Assembly: GCF_049243985.1 (NCBI RefSeq)
Contig: NC_135381.1
Coordinates: forward strand, 22,182,345 to 22,246,344
Source: Paroedura picta
Taxonomy: Eukaryota > Chordata > Lepidosauria > Squamata > Gekkonidae
DNA: 64,000 nucleotides
Reading direction: 5' to 3'
The notes below the pieces were generated by a model that did not search any database, was not told where the DNA came from, and worked only from the letters and a program-made list of their open reading frames with translations. The position numbers were made by a program, and so were the translations under genes. Positions 43,401-56,499 of this stretch are shown in pieces (positions within the stretch are counted from its first letter, which is position 1; each line of letters opens with the position of its first letter).

Positions 43401-45950
43401 TTGCAGAATATAGGAGACTAGACAGGCCCCTGTCCTGAGCAGTTTGCAATCCGGATTTTTACTGTATATTTGGGTGGGGAGGACAACGAAAGGAACACAG
43501 AGAACTAAACAATTAGGTTCAAATAAAGAAATGCAGTTGCCCTTCACTGAAGATAAAAGTTTGGTTGAAATTATATGAAGAAAATTATATATTTTTATTG
43601 AGCATTAGTGCTGTTAAACTCTCGGTTTCATTTTTATTTTTAGTTGACTTTAGAAGGTGTTTGGTGTTTTAGAACTTTTAGACCACCGCTCTTTGTTGTT
43701 TTGATTTTGTATATTAAATTTCTGGGTATTTTGTAAAAAGGTGCAATAACAACAGACTGTCTTCTCTGTCTGCCTGTCTCTTCTCTGTCTGTCTGTCTGT
43801 CTCTCTGAACACCAGTGGAGAAAGTCCCGTATATATAAAATTTCTCTATGGTGTTTCCTGTGGCAATATTTTCCTTCATCCTGCTTTAGCCTCATCAACC
43901 CACAAGATTAGAACAAGAATTCTAATTTGTTTTATAGGAATGGTACACTTGAGGGGTTGAAATGGAAGATCTGAGTACTTACTTGAAGAAGTGGGGAGGG
44001 ACACAAAAAATTATCGAACACCAGAAGAAATGATTCATGGGCTAGCATATGACAGATGAATGCAACAGAGGTTTGACTGCATACGTGTGCAAGCCCCCCT
44101 CCCCAATGCATGTTCCAATGTGTCTGTGATCTGTATTCAATGACCATTGTGAAAGGTGCGGGCTGGAACCAATGTAGTTCAACTTCAAAGATGTTTTCGT
44201 TCTCTTTCAGCTTGAACCCGCATTGCCGGAGTCCTTTTTGTCTCCCCGCCCCACCCGGCAAGAGGAGATTAAATTCATAGATTAAAGTGAGGAAAGTATG
44301 CATACTATATGGACCCTTTGCAGGCTGTGAATTACATCCCATGCCTTTCACCCTCAGCCCCCTGCCTCCACAACAGGCTTTGTACTCAATTGACAAAAAG
44401 TGCAGTCAAGATTGGCCCAGCTGTACATCCATATTATCCTCAGTGTCTCTCTGACAAGCGTAAATATATGGAGCTCTATCAAGCTGGGACAGCTGGAGTG
44501 AATAGGAGGAAGGTTTCAAAAGAAAAGCAGAAATGATAAGCAACATTTCAAATTCCAAACTGATAGCCAGAGCTGTAAATAAGGAGAGGGAAACATGGAA
44601 AATTGATTCAAGATGTAATCAAAGAGTAAGTATCTATATTTGGCTGCCCAAAGGTAAGGCCAAGCTTTCCGGTGGGTGAATACAGATAGTAAAGCTAGTT
44701 CTTGCTCATTGCCTCACTTAGTATATGGATGTGTCATTTTTTTGGTGACATGACAGCTTCTGTTTAAGGAAGAAGAGTTTGTTTTTAGAACAGGAACATT
44801 TCTGATTAAAAACAAACCAGTGACGCCCGGTGATGCCCTTCCCTGTTGTTAGTACTACCTATTCCACCTTCTTGACCTGCCCAGTTCTGTTCTTTTGATT
44901 CCTACAGGGAACGTTCAAGACCTCTATAACCGTCATTGACTAGCAGTAGGGCATCTTGGGCTCAAAGAGGATGTTGAAACATTTCCATTGGCTTAAAGAA
45001 GGCCACAGGTTTATTAACTCCGCAGGTGTGTTGGCACAATATGGAAGAGGGAGCCTGAGTTTGTAGTCCGCTAACCACAAGAACCTGGACTGCACTAGTG
45101 CTCTGGGGAGCCCACGCCAGTTCCCTGCTGGAAACACGGGTCCCCTTGCCACTGGGAACTCTTCACCTGGGGTGCCATCGGGGGCACAGCCCCTCCTTGG
45201 TCCCACCTCAGGCCATTTGACACTGTGGGTCGGACCACTCACAGACCTGCTGCCTCTTATGGAGGCCCCTAACCTGGGTAGTCTGATGCGCATACCGAAC
45301 TCACCCCAAACAGGCTCCATCACATGCCAAACTGCCAGCTGCGATGAAATCACAATTGTAACCCCAGGCCAAACTTAAACATGAACATTTTAACCAATAT
45401 AACAGGATGGGTGGGAGGGAAGCTATTCCCATCAGCATTTGTTGGAGAAAGAAGCTGGGCCCAAGCACATGGTGCCCTCCCCTCTCAGGTGCAGCATGGC
45501 ATCATGCCATGCCCACCTTCCAAGCTTCTGGGCATATCTGCCAGGATGTGTCCTCTTTTAGCCCTCTCATCTGTTGCATCAACCAGTGGTTTCAGGTTAC
45601 TCTCAGCAACACCTATACTTTGAACTCTATTAAAATGCCCTGTTTAGCTACTCTGATTGCTTAGAGGGATCAAAGGAGCTACCAATGTGGGGTAGTTATT
45701 AGAAATTAGAGGTTGGGGGGGGGGGAAGCATGCGAGCAGCTTTTTGGACCTTTCAGCAGTTCCTACAAGGCTAGCTTAAAGGCTGTAGGGTGTTCCCAGT
45801 TGCTAGAGTGGAGAGATAGAGACCCCTGTGTCTATATTTCTTTTGCAGTAAAAATATAAAAAAGGTTTTTCTCTCAGTGTGATTCATTGGGGCTAGGCAA
45901 AAGAATCCTAATTTGACCATTTGGCTATCAATCTTCTTTGATGAAGGCTG
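40451..45950. other. Long interval without supported gene or repeat family
   Basis: This is mostly AT-rich DNA. A CTGT/CT microsatellite lies at about 43780-43806. A GC-richer stretch at 44940-45640 has an AATAAA on the minus strand near 45013-45018 and could be an unrecognised repeat. No conserved domain was found in the open frames, including the 154- and 137-residue minus-strand frames near 44 and 45 kb. Confidence 0.35.
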
Positions 45951-45971
45951 AAATACAAATTTGAGAACCAG

Positions 45972-46458
45972 AGAGGTGTAGTGATTAGACTTTCAAAAAA
46001 GGCCTACGGGGACTTCGGTTCATAATCTGCATAGATTATGAAGTTCTTTTATAGAAGAAGAAAAGTTGGTTCTTATATGCTGCTTTCTCTACCAGAAGGA
46101 GTCTCAAAGCACTTTACAATCGCCTTCCATTTCCTCTCCCCACAACAGATAACCTGTGAGGCAGGTGAGGCCGAGAGAGCCCTGATATTACTGCTCAGTC
46201 AGAACAGCTTTATCAGTGCTGTGGTGACCCCAAGGTCACCCAGCTGGCTGCATGTAGGGGAGCAGGGAATCAAACCTGGCTCGCCAGATTAGAAGTCCGC
46301 GCTCCTAACCACTACACCAAGCTGGTGTAGATCTTGGGCCAATTACTCACTTTCAGCTTAATGTACCTAACAGAGTTGTTGTGAAGCAATGTAGGAGGAA
46401 AAAATCATGAACTTCACTTGGGTTTCTTGGAGAAAGAGAGGAATAAAAAGTAAGGGTT
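45972..46458 (+). mobile_element. Old SINE interrupted by a younger SINE
   Basis: The left half (GAGGTGTAGTGATTAGACTT, GGACTTCGGTTCATAATC) and the right half (GATCTTGGGCCAATTACTCA, CTAACAGAGTTGTTGTGAAG, GAATAAAAAGTAAG) are the two parts of one plus-strand tRNA-derived SINE, separated by the minus-strand SINE at about 46053-46325. Confidence 0.65.
46053..46325 (-). mobile_element. tRNA-derived SINE with L2-like tail, nested
   Basis: The complement shows the head CCAGCTTGGTGTAGTGGTTA, the B box GGTTTGATTCCCTGC, the body GCAGCCAGCTGGGTGACC and a tail ending in AGCATATAAGAACCAAC. It is a well-preserved copy inserted into an older member of the same class. Confidence 0.85.
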
Positions 46459-46565
46459 TTTTTGAAGGAGAGTTCAGGTACTTCATCACTCAGACATTAA
46501 AACAGTTTTGAATGCTGCCTGGCCTGAGCTCTTTGGAAGAAAAGCAAGTTAAATCTATTCTAAGG

Positions 46566-46705
46566 GCATTTCTGCACATTGAAAAAATAGCGTTACGCCA
46601 GTGCCATGGCATAATGGTATTAAATAACGTGCCTCTGGCCATTCCTCACTTCCTGGCTCTCTCCCTTCTCTCTGCCGCCTACTTGCACTTCTGGGCACTA
46701 TGCAC
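46566..46705. repeat. Possible worn inverted-repeat element
   Basis: GGGCATTTCTGCACATTG at the left and GGCACTATGCACGCCTG at the right loosely echo the TTATGCAC-ended family. The match is poor and no target duplication is seen. Confidence 0.2.
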
Positions 46706-47294
46706 GCCTGCTTGAAATGGTGGAAGAGAGGAACACACTATATTTATGACTCTCCTCTGCCTATCTTTCAAGCCAGGGAGCCAATCACCTTAAAGGGACT
46801 GTGATGCAAGTTAAACTTCTTCGTTGAGATGCCTATGCATCTAAAGATAGATGCATAGTGCTTTTTTTTTAATGCCACTCTTTTTGGAATCATTAGCCTT
46901 GTAGAAATCTTGTTCCTGATTTGTTGGGGGGGGGGGGTTAGAGAGGCATGCTTAGTGTGTTAACAGGTGGGGGATATTTTTTTGCTTTGCCTGGATGATT
47001 TAATGTGTAGTTGTTGCTACAGGCAGTTTGCTTAAAAAAAAAGAAAAGAAAATCCCCATCCCTGGTGACTCAGAGCCTGTCATTCTCTTTCAGCCTAAGC
47101 TACTTTGTACAATTGTTATGATAAAAAGATGAAAGGAATAACTATATATGTCCCTGTTAGCTCCTTGGAAGATTAATAAAGTAATATAAATTTTTTAAAA
47201 TAAAGTAAGCAAGTACTTCTTGGTAAATTGTTATTTTATGCTATACTATGCTGGACAGACAAAATGGAGAGTAGAGAAATGTCAGCTTTAAATA

Positions 47295-47496
47295 GTGTTG
47301 CCAGCTTTGGGATGGGAAATACAGGGAGATTTAGAGGGTAGAGGCTGGGGTGGGCAGGATTTGGGGAGGGGAGGGAACCTCACCAGAGTATGTCATAAAG
47401 CAATCATTTTCTCCAGGGGAATTTATCTTGGTTGTCTGGAGATCAAATGGAATAGTAGCAGATTTCCAGGTGCCACCTGGAGGCTGGCAACCATAG
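47295..47496 (+). mobile_element. GGTTGCCA-type non-autonomous DNA element
   Basis: It begins GTTGCCAGCTTTGGGATGGG, includes GGCAGGATTTGGGGAGGGGA, CATTTTCTCCAGGGGAATTT and TTGTCTGGAGATC, and ends CACCTGGAGGCTGGCAACC. This is the most complete copy of the family here. Confidence 0.75.
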
Positions 47497-47969
47497 CTTG
47501 AAAAGAATAATAAGGACAAGGTCAAAGAGATCCGGGTAGTAGCAGTGTAGCAGACATGAGGCCAGGTTGCTATGGGAATGATCCTGAAGGCCAGATTTGG
47601 TCACTCTTTTGGGACTAGGCCATGCTGTGCCCTTCTCAGTTAGGGAGGTTGCTATTCTCTTGGCTTTTACATAGGCCCCAAGGGAATAAGAAATCGTGCT
47701 GGTGCCATTTGACTCATAAACCAAGAAAGGGCAAAAGACCCTTTGGTTGCCCTCCACCTCTGTCCAGCCTCCTTAAGCACTTTTCTTTCAGACTCCTTCT
47801 GATCCACAGTTGTCCCCCTCACTCCATTCCCTTCTGTAATCATGTCTTTATAGCCGCAAAAGAGTCCCCAGATAACTATTTAGTATAAACAAACCATGCA
47901 GCTTTAATGGAATTACCTCAGCCTTGCTAGTAAATAATTTATAGGAGGCAGTAAATAAAATATGTTTCT

Positions 47970-47971
<2 letters not shown>

Positions 47972-48012
<41 letters not shown>
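47972..48012 (+). repeat. (CT)n microsatellite
   Basis: An uninterrupted CT run of about 40 bases. Confidence 0.95.
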
Positions 48013-48013
<1 letters not shown>

Positions 48014-48573
48014 AAACAGAGAGATCGAGGCAGTGAGAGGAAGTTTTCAAGCAGAAAGTGTCCACCAGAGGAATGTTAATTGAGAAGGTTGTAAAAAACA
48101 GTCCAAATGAAAATGACAATACAGTTGAAATAAAAGGCAAAACCCAAATAAAACTTGGGGGCTGTGCCCCTTTTTCTGAAGGGGAAACATTATACAAGGT
48201 ACTTCACTGCCCTAGAGTAATCTAAGGATGAGACACCCATTCGCCAAACCCGAAGAGGAAACTAACACACAGCCCAAAATATGTGTGTCCATTCAACTAT
48301 TTTTCTTGATGTAAAATCATATTTGCTATATTGAGCTTCTTTGGAGGTTCTAGCAGGGGAGCACAGCTATTGTATACCCTTGACTGAAGAACGGGACACT
48401 CCTTCTATCTGGGATGGTTGTTCTCTTCCACTGAGTGTACAGCTTTGGGAGGGACACACATGGAGTGGTGAGGGAAGGAGGGGACAATGGGGTGACAGAT
48501 GTCACAGCCAGATCGGCCTCACATCCATATTGCTATATTCCTGGTGGCAGACATATTAAATCACAGCTCAGGT

Positions 48574-48832
<259 letters not shown>

Positions 48833-49850
48833 AATTTCTAGGACACCACTCCCGAAATCTCGTGGGGGGTTACAAATATGCATAAAATCCCCAATAAAAT
48901 CACCTCTAAAACAATCCAAAAACTATATCAGAATGCACAGCAAACCATACATAGAATCCAGATATACCACAGTGAAAAAACAATACTAAATCCCACCCAC
49001 TATCACCCCCAGGGGTAGACAGAGGGGATGCAGATCTTACTCCTCCAATAGAATAACCCAGGAGGGGGGGGGAGGGTCTAGATCTACATTAGCGTGCCGG
49101 CCTCAACCATAGACCTGGCGGAAGAGCGCCGTCTTGTAGGCCCTTCGGAATGCCAAAAGTTCCCGCAGAGCCCATAGCTCTTCTGGGAGCTCATTCCACC
49201 AGGCAAGGGCCAGGACCAAAAAGGCCCTGGGCAGCAACTGGTAACCAATGCAGCTGCCTCAGCACAGGCTGGATATGGGCCCTCCAAGATGTCCCCATGA
49301 GGACCCTAGCAGCCGCATTTTGTACCAGCTGTAACTTCCAGATCAAGCTCAGGGGCAGGCCCGTATAGAGTGAGTTACAGAATTCTGGAGGTGACCGTCA
49401 CATGGAATACTGTGGCCAGGTGTTCAGGGGACAGGTAGGGCATTAGTAGCCGAGCCTGGTGAAGATGGAAAAATGCCTGGCTGGCTACTTTCTTGACCTG
49501 AGCCTCCAGCGTTAATGAGGCATCGAAGGTCACTCCCAGATTCCTGGCCTGGGACATGATGACCAGTTGCATCCCTGCCAAGGTGGGTAGGCGCGCTTCC
49601 TGATCTGCCCCCCTACCACCCAGCCATAGGACCTCCGTCTTGGGGGGGTTGAGGTTCAGGTGACTCTGCTCGAGCCACCCAGCCATGGCTTCAAAATTTA
49701 TGGCAAATGGATCCAGGGGAGAATCTAGGCAGCTATCCATCAGGAGATACAGCTGGGTGTCATCCGCCTATTGATGACACCCTAAGCCATAACTCTGACC
49801 AGTTGGGCGAGAGGGCGCATCTGGTGCGGAATTATGGCTTGATAATAACT
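48833..49850 (-). mobile_element. L2-like LINE, reverse-transcriptase and 3' UTR
   Basis: The minus strand carries ADDTQLYLLMD near 49740-49767, where the codon expected for the first residue of YADD is a TAG stop (49768-49770). It continues with HLNLNPPKTEVLWLGG, ARNLGVTFDASLTLEAQV and YLSPEHLATVFHVTVTSR. The later part is in other frames near 49084-49370 and the 3' UTR lies at 48833-49080. The residue pattern matches 36546-37558, so both belong to one family. Confidence 0.88.
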
Positions 49851-50027
49851 GCTACAGCGTTCTGAACCAGCTGGAGTCTCTGAGTTGACTTCATAGACAA
49901 ACCCACGTAGAGTACATGAAAATAGACTAGTCCTGATGCTAACATGGTATAAATCTAGGTGACCAGAGTTGCCAAGTCAAGGTGGGGAGAGGAGGCTCTT
50001 CTAGGCTAAATGATGTTAGAAGAAAGT

Positions 50028-50055
50028 TTTTTGTTTGTTTGTTTGTTTGTTTTTG
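50028..50055 (+). repeat. (TTTG)n microsatellite
   Basis: About six TTTG units followed by TTTTTG. Confidence 0.85.
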
Positions 50056-50880
50056 CAGTTGCATTAACTTGCTTCTGCAACAGCAGTGCTGGAATCCAAC
50101 ATGGTCTCTGAGCTCTTAACTGTCATCAAGGGTCAGCTCAGCCCCCTCAAAAATGGGGAGCACTTTCAAGACCTCAACCAATGTGACCTCTTGAATATCA
50201 TAAAAACTGGGATCCCAGTGGTAGGAATGTGTACATCCCCTAAAGCAGCATTGCCATATATTGTTTTTCCTCGATGGATCCTTTTCTCATACTGCTTGTA
50301 GTACTCCAGTTCCTGACAAGGTTTTTGTGTAGTTTTTAGGAGCTGTGGTCACTGCCTCCTTCAATAACCTTGACCATGAAACAGAAACTTCAAATACTTG
50401 ACCCAGATTTCCAAGGGCATCTGTTTCAGCCTGTAATTGTCACCATGCCTCATGTGAAACTCAATACTCTGGCTCTAATAGTATTAACAGAAGCTTTGGC
50501 TTTGAGCAAGGAAGCCCATGAAATAAACTTATCCCTGAGCAACTTGCATGTTAAACTGAGATATAAACCCTGCTCTTTACAAAGTTCCTCTATTTATGTC
50601 ATTCCTACTACATTTGCTAATCTGCATCTAGTATGTGATATTACAACTTTTGAGCACTCCATTGGACTGAAATAAAAAAAAATGGTAGGAGGAGAAAAAT
50701 ATTACCTAGGCCATTATCAGTCCACATCCAGTATACAATACTTTGAAGATTTAACAGGCACTGGATGGAATTTATATCTTTGGGACTTCTGGAAAGAAGG
50801 AGATGAGTCTCAAGGTCTGGAGCATCTTTCCTCTCCCTTTCATGGATTAAAAAAACCCAGTTAATATGGTAAAGCCCTGC
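50056..50880. other. Unassigned interval
   Basis: Three plus-strand frames (50086-50301, 50370-50675, 50682-50864) follow one another but show no domain I recognise. They may be part of the retroelement fossil next door, read from its non-coding strand. Confidence 0.3.
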
Positions 50881-52240
50881 TTTGACTATTGTGGGTGTGC
50901 CTGCCAGATGACTTTCACCTTTGCTGGAGTTGGATGGACACTGGCTATATCAGTCAGGAAACCAGGAACTCCACAGAAGGCACGCTGATGTGGCATTTTT
51001 CCTGTTTCACCTTTAACCTGGCATTCTGGAAACAACAGAGGACCTCTTGGAGACAGGTCGCAAGTTCAGCTTTGGTGCTTCCAGTAAGTAGGATGTCATT
51101 AAAGTGTGGGATGATGCCTGGAAAGCCCTTCTACTCCTGGAGAGGTGAAATTTTGTCCTAAAACTTTGACATGGTTCAATTCTTTAAGAATGTCGATGCA
51201 GGGGGTTTCTCTTGTGTGGAAATGGTATGTGTGAACTCAGCTTGTTGGGGCAGTTTGTTGATCCACATGGGCTCAGTTTCATGACACATCAGACGGAGAA
51301 ATGTGATCCTGGTGACTGTCCTTCTTCCTGTCTTTCCTTCATTGCCAGTATTAGTTCAGTAAATGGGCTGGGGGCTATTTTGTTCATGACTCCCATTCAT
51401 TCCTGTGGAATGTGTGCAGGAAAACGACTTCACCAATTATGTTCTTAGCATTTCTTAGACTGCATATATTGCCTCTCTGTTCCTGACAAGCCCCAATTAC
51501 AAGGCAAGTGGCCATGTTGGCAAACAGTGTACCAAAGTGACATCATGCCTGCATCACCATGGCTGTATAAACTGACCTTTCCGCGCTTGCTTATCAGATG
51601 ACCTGGATGCTTAATGAAGGAGTCTATTGTTAGATACCTGCGGAGCATCAGCCAAGCAGTCTTAATGGGCACTGTTGGACCACATCTGATGTAAGTCTTG
51701 CAGGCTCTGGAGTTCTCCTTCAGCCACAAGATTTAATACATGAGCAGAGATATATTTCACGGAAACATAGGGCTCTGTCTGTGGCCGCATCTGCTCCTTT
51801 ATATTAGGGAAAGCACAGCATTTTGATACTAATTGCAGTGAAATGGTGATGTGTTCATCCTGTAATTGACTTAATGAAGTTCATATGAAACTTCTGAAGT
51901 GGTCCTGTAATAGGGCTCCCTATTGAGACCGTGGTGGGTGGGAAGGATGAAGTTGCTGCATTACAGATGTAACATGGCAAAAGGGGGTCAAGAGCAGATG
52001 TGACAGTATTGTTCCGGGCATTATATTTGAGAAACAAAACTGAACCACACACATTCATTGTGCAGCCACTCTCAAAGAAAAGAGAATTAAATAAAATCCC
52101 AATTAAACTTATTTCTGGGGCTACTATAAAACCTCTCCAGTCTAGGAAGAATATGTGCTCACTGGTTCCCCTTTCATAAGAAGTCATTTTCATTCCGTCT
52201 GGATATTGGCAGGAGGGAAAAATCAGGGATACTAATGGGC
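50880..52240 (-). mobile_element. Ty3-like retroelement fossil
   Basis: On the minus strand, near 50930-51120, there is a reverse-transcriptase-like patch with FNDILLTGSTKAELATCLQE and downstream KQEKCHISVPSVEFL, typical of Ty3-type elements around and after the catalytic site. Upstream on the same strand, a patch near 51855-52190 with CYICNAATSSF may belong to the gag-protease side. LTRs were not identified. It is old and broken many times, and boundaries are approximate. Confidence 0.45.
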
Positions 52241-52865
52241 TTTAAAAATTTTTTTGCAGCATTGTGGTGTCAGAAGTGCCCTCACCTTCACATGTAATAC
52301 TTATAAAGGATTAAACTCAGTGGAAGGCAAATGCCCCCCTGCCTGACCCTCACCTCATTTTTGTCAAACATTCAAAAGGCTGGACAAGCATTTGCAAGTA
52401 GTCACCAGGACTGATGGCAAAATGTGCATGTGTGAACTGGAAGACCAAGAAAATGGTACCCCTCTGTTTAAAGGATTTCACTCTGTTTTGGAGGACATTC
52501 CCCCTACTTGGAAATATATGTTCTATGGCTTCTGTCTTGCTGGGCAATGGCTGTGAACATTTTGTGACTGATTCTAACTCAGGTTCAGGCTCAAAGAACC
52601 TGTGTCTGTATCACTACCTAAAAGGTACTAGGCACGCTAGAGAAAATAAATTAGCTGACCCCTGTCCAGAAGTTCACAGATGTCTCCTTAGCATGCTAAC
52701 TTCTTACTTGGAGCATTTCCCTCCTTCCCCACCCCGAATTTATAGATATGGCTTCTGTGCTTTTCATAACTCCTCCCCATGAGTATCAGAATAAATTACA
52801 CAAAGCCCCCCCCAAATGTATGCATTTTAAATGCATAAATTATGGAAGCACAATGCTACTTTTCT
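52241..52865. other. Unassigned interval
   Basis: The frame at 52414-52782 has no recognised domain. It may still belong to the adjacent fossil. Confidence 0.3.
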
Positions 52866-52869
52866 TGAA

Positions 52870-52926
52870 GGAGAATCTGAGTTAGTCTCCGCGGAGGGTG
52901 GTATATAAATTTAAATAAATAAATCC
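52870..52926 (+). mobile_element. L2-like LINE 3' tail
   Basis: GGAGAATCTGAGTTAGTCTC, GCGGAGGGTGGTATATAAAT and AAATAAATAAAT form a typical short L2-like terminus. Confidence 0.6.
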
Positions 52927-53389
52927 TTTTTTTAAAAAGTGCAGATTACATACAGACCTACATAGACTTTGTATCCATCTTGAATGACGCTGTGGGAATC
53001 CCTATAAAACTAGGGAATGTACTAAACTTTAACTACTGTAATTTTAGATAACTTTTTTTTTTGCTTTTACTGCATCATGTTAAAAAATTGTAAAGGGATA
53101 TCATTTTGCTGATCAATGATCCCTACATTCCGAAAACCTGGGATGGTCAAAATGATATCATACAATTGTGATTCCAGTGAAACACAAATGGAGATAATGA
53201 AACTGGATCTGAACTGTCACAAGCTTCTTTACCAAATGAGAAAAAAGTTCTAAAGTGCATTGGAATATTTTGTCATATGGGTATTCTTGCAATGTCTTTT
53301 GGGAATTGTAATTGGGGGTGAGGGGTGGATGGACAGCTGTGACTTGCCCAAACAAGGATTGATGATATTTCAACATAGCTCCGTTCATT

Positions 53390-53680
53390 CAGAGATTACT
53401 GTAGTGACAATCAACTACAAATAAACTTTGAAAAAATGAAGATCATGGTATTCACAAAGACCTGCTATAAGTTTCTCTGGATACTAAATGGTAAACATAT
53501 AGAACGGGTCAATCACTATAAGTATTTAGGCATTAACCTTACTTATAATAACAGTTGGGCCAACCATAGAGAAAAAACAATCAAAACTGCAAAAGGCCAG
53601 TTATCCCTTTTAGCCAAGTTTTATCACCAAAAAGGCAATAAAAACCTTCAAGCAGCCATTTGTAACTAAGATGTTGTGCT
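53390..53680 (+). mobile_element. Non-LTR reverse-transcriptase fragment
   Basis: The plus-strand frame reads DNQLQINFEKMKIMVFTKTC, WILNGKHIERVNHYKYLGIN and LLAKFYHQKGNKNLQAAIC. It shares motif order with the minus-strand fragment at 27560-28284 (IN-EK--I-VF, YKYLG), so the two are copies of one LINE family. Neighbouring protein sequence is lost. Confidence 0.6.
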
Positions 53681-53689
53681 GTTCAATGG

Positions 53690-54940
53690 GACCAAACTCT
53701 GCAAGCGGAGAAATCACAAAGTGCAGATTGTACCATAGTGTCCTGAGAGATGGGAGACTGGCTTATCTGAGTCCTCATAAAACCCCTTGCATGTAGGAAA
53801 ACAGCTCATCGGGGAACAGGTAAGGCTTGTTTGTTTCTTTTGGACTTGCTGATTTTCCAAGCAGGAAGGTTTAATATGTAAATATAGCTGAACGTGAAGC
53901 CCTTCACATTTCTTACCTGCAACTATCTCAGAAAAACTCTTACCTTATTACTTTTCTCATTTGCAATTGACTTGGTATTTTTTAAAGTACACTGAGGTTT
54001 ACAATGGGTAAAAGAGGCATTTTATTTATTCCATAAAAAGTAGCTTGATTCTGTCCCATTAAAATGCTACTGCAATCAACCTTCACGTCTTAAGGCAGGG
54101 TAAAGCTTTAAAGCTAAGTTGCAGCGCTGTGACTTTTCCAATTAGCCCTGTATGCATCCCAGTCCCAGGGATAAGAATCTGGACAGCCAGCACTGGATGC
54201 CATGTTTCAACCCAGCAGCATGTCAGCTCCTTAATTTCCCACGAGTTGTCGGATGTTATGCTCTGTAGTTTCTAACCCAGAACTAGTGCAGCCACCTGCT
54301 GGAGAGTCTCTTCCCTTCAGGAATCAAGGGGATATAGCTAGGAGGGTTAGGAGAAGCCCTATTAAGAAGTTTCTGGGGTGTGAAATTTGGGGGGGGGGAG
54401 TGGGAGGCTAGAACAATCATTCAGAGATATTCTGCTGAATTAAAAGAACACATTACCAATTGAAGACGTGCTTTTGTTGTTTGGAAATCATAAACTATCC
54501 GTGCAAGGATTAGTTCCAGTTCAAAGCACTGATATTCATGCAGACTCTTTTCATATGTAAAAGGTAATGTAGGGAGGGGGGGAGGAAAAACGAAGTGTGT
54601 GTATATTTATCACTAAGAAGTGTTATAAATCTGCACCTACTATTAATTCCCCCCCCATTCAAGAAGCAGATGTGGAAAAGAGACAGAATGGCAGCTACAA
54701 GGCTGCTTCTCAGCAGGAAGCAGACTCAGGAAACTGGGGAAGAAAGGTGATGGTTATGTCCAGCATCTGAAAGACTGGGAAAGGACCCTGAGATGTATCA
54801 TTCTCACATGATATGGAGAACCCAAGACAATCAGAGAGACAGAGGACAGAGTTCTTCGTCTGCAGTAGCATAAAGGACTGAGAAGATAGTACATATGGAG
54901 TGTTGAATCTGTGGGTCAAGGAACACAGAAGCACTGGAAT
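53690..54940. other. Unassigned interval, no supported gene
   Basis: Contains a G-run near 54390 and no recognised repeat or exon. Confidence 0.35.
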
Positions 54941-54946
54941 CATTCA

Positions 54947-55187
54947 GTTTGGTGTAGTGGTTAGGAGTGCGGACTTCTAATCTGGCATGCTGGGTTCGAT
55001 TCTGCACTCCCCCACATGCAGCCAGCTGGGTGACCTTGGGTTCACCATGGCACTGATAAAACTGTTCTGACCGAGCGGTGATATCAGGACTCTCTCAGCC
55101 TCACCCACCTAACAGGGTGTCTGTAAGCCACTTTGAGACTCCTTCGGGTAGAGAAAAGTGGCATATAAGAACCAACTCTGTTTCCAA
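54947..55187 (+). mobile_element. tRNA-derived SINE with L2-like tail
   Basis: The head TTTGGTGTAGTGGTTAGGAG, B box GGGTTCGATTCTGCACTCC, body AGCCAGCTGGGTGACCTTGG and tail GTAAGCCACTTTGAGACTCC, GGGTAGAGAAAAGTGGCATA are in the expected order. It is well preserved and lies directly beside a LINE fragment. Confidence 0.85.
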
Positions 55188-55690
55188 GGGGGAGTCTTGG
55201 CAGCCATCCATTAGAAGATGTTATCAGCATATTGGTGACAACTCATCCCCAAACTCTGGACCAGCCGGGCCAGAGAGTACATATAGTTTAAAAGGGTGGG
55301 GGAAAGAACCACTTCCTGTGGAACTTCACAAGGGAGTTTAGAGGGGAGTGACAGCTCCCACTGCCACCATCCGTGTCTATTTCTGCAGGAAGGAGATCAG
55401 CCACTGTAGGGCTGTTCCACATATCCCAGAGCTGGCAAGGCAACTTGTGGTCGACCATGTCAAATGCAGCTGACAGATCTAACATCACGAGGCTAGTCAA
55501 AATAGCTGGCGCTGGAGGTCATCCATCAGAGCGACCAGTATGGTCTCCACCCCATGGTCAGGATGGAAGCTATACTGGTATGGGATGAGTGATGAAGCTT
55601 CATCCTAGAACACCAGGAGCTGGTCCACAACAGTCCTTTCATCCACCTTGCCCAGAAACGCAAGATGTGAGGGAGGTTTCTAATACATCA
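55188..55690 (-). mobile_element. L2-like LINE reverse-transcriptase palm fragment
   Basis: On the minus strand MLDLSAAFDMVDHKLPCQLW (near 55430-55495) is the first palm motif of L2/CR1-type reverse transcriptases. Near 55230 YADNIF stands where YADDTQLYL is expected. The 49.8-kb LINE shares sequence with this segment around the catalytic site. The frame is interrupted, so this is a dead internal fragment. Confidence 0.75.
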
Positions 55691-56499
55691 GTGATCACTG
55701 TTAATTTCAGTACTTAAAGTGCTTGTTTTCTCTCTCCCTCTCCCTTCATCACTGCAAGACCAGCTCACTTAAAGAGATTCCATGCATTCTGCTTGTGCAG
55801 AGGTTGATTTACATGTTCAAATACATCAAAAGTGCCTGCAACAACTAGTGATGATTTGCATGTGTGAATGGGCAGCTATAGTTCTACCTCCACATATCTT
55901 CAATTCCCACAATCAGCTGCTAGCTATCAAGGGCTGTTTCCTACAGACACAAACATCTCCCTGTCTGTCTCCTCCTGACATTCCTAATATTTACAGGACA
56001 CACTGTGGAAAATACACTTTTTTGTTTTATTGAAAACGTGTTTTTCATTACAAACATTTTATTTTGTTTTATGAAAGCTTGGAAACATTAGAGATTTTGG
56101 AACATCCTTGAGAGTTTTTCTTTCAGCTTAGATTTTGTCATTTACAATAAAGCTATCAGGAAATCAAATCTAATATATGCCTTCTGCTGTGGAGTTTCTT
56201 CTGGAATTCAAACAATAAACTAGAAACATATATCTCTTTTGCACCTCTATTCTTAACATGCTAGGAATGTGCATAATTTGGGTTTGCTTTTGTTGTTTTT
56301 TTTAAGTCATTTATTTTCTTTATCTTTGATATTATAACTAGCAAGCAGGAACATGTGAGGATTTGCTGGGGGGGGTATTAATTTCCCCCTGTGTTTCCTC
56401 CTTCCTTTCCCATAAAAACCCATAACCCCGCCTCATATCCCCCCTCAAATACCAAAGTGTTGCTGCAGTGTCCCAGAGTGATGATGTCATTTACAGGCT

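Noticed and set aside
43932-44396. A 154-residue minus-strand open frame
   Set aside because: No domain, no splice context and no conserved residues I could recognise. A chance frame is more likely.
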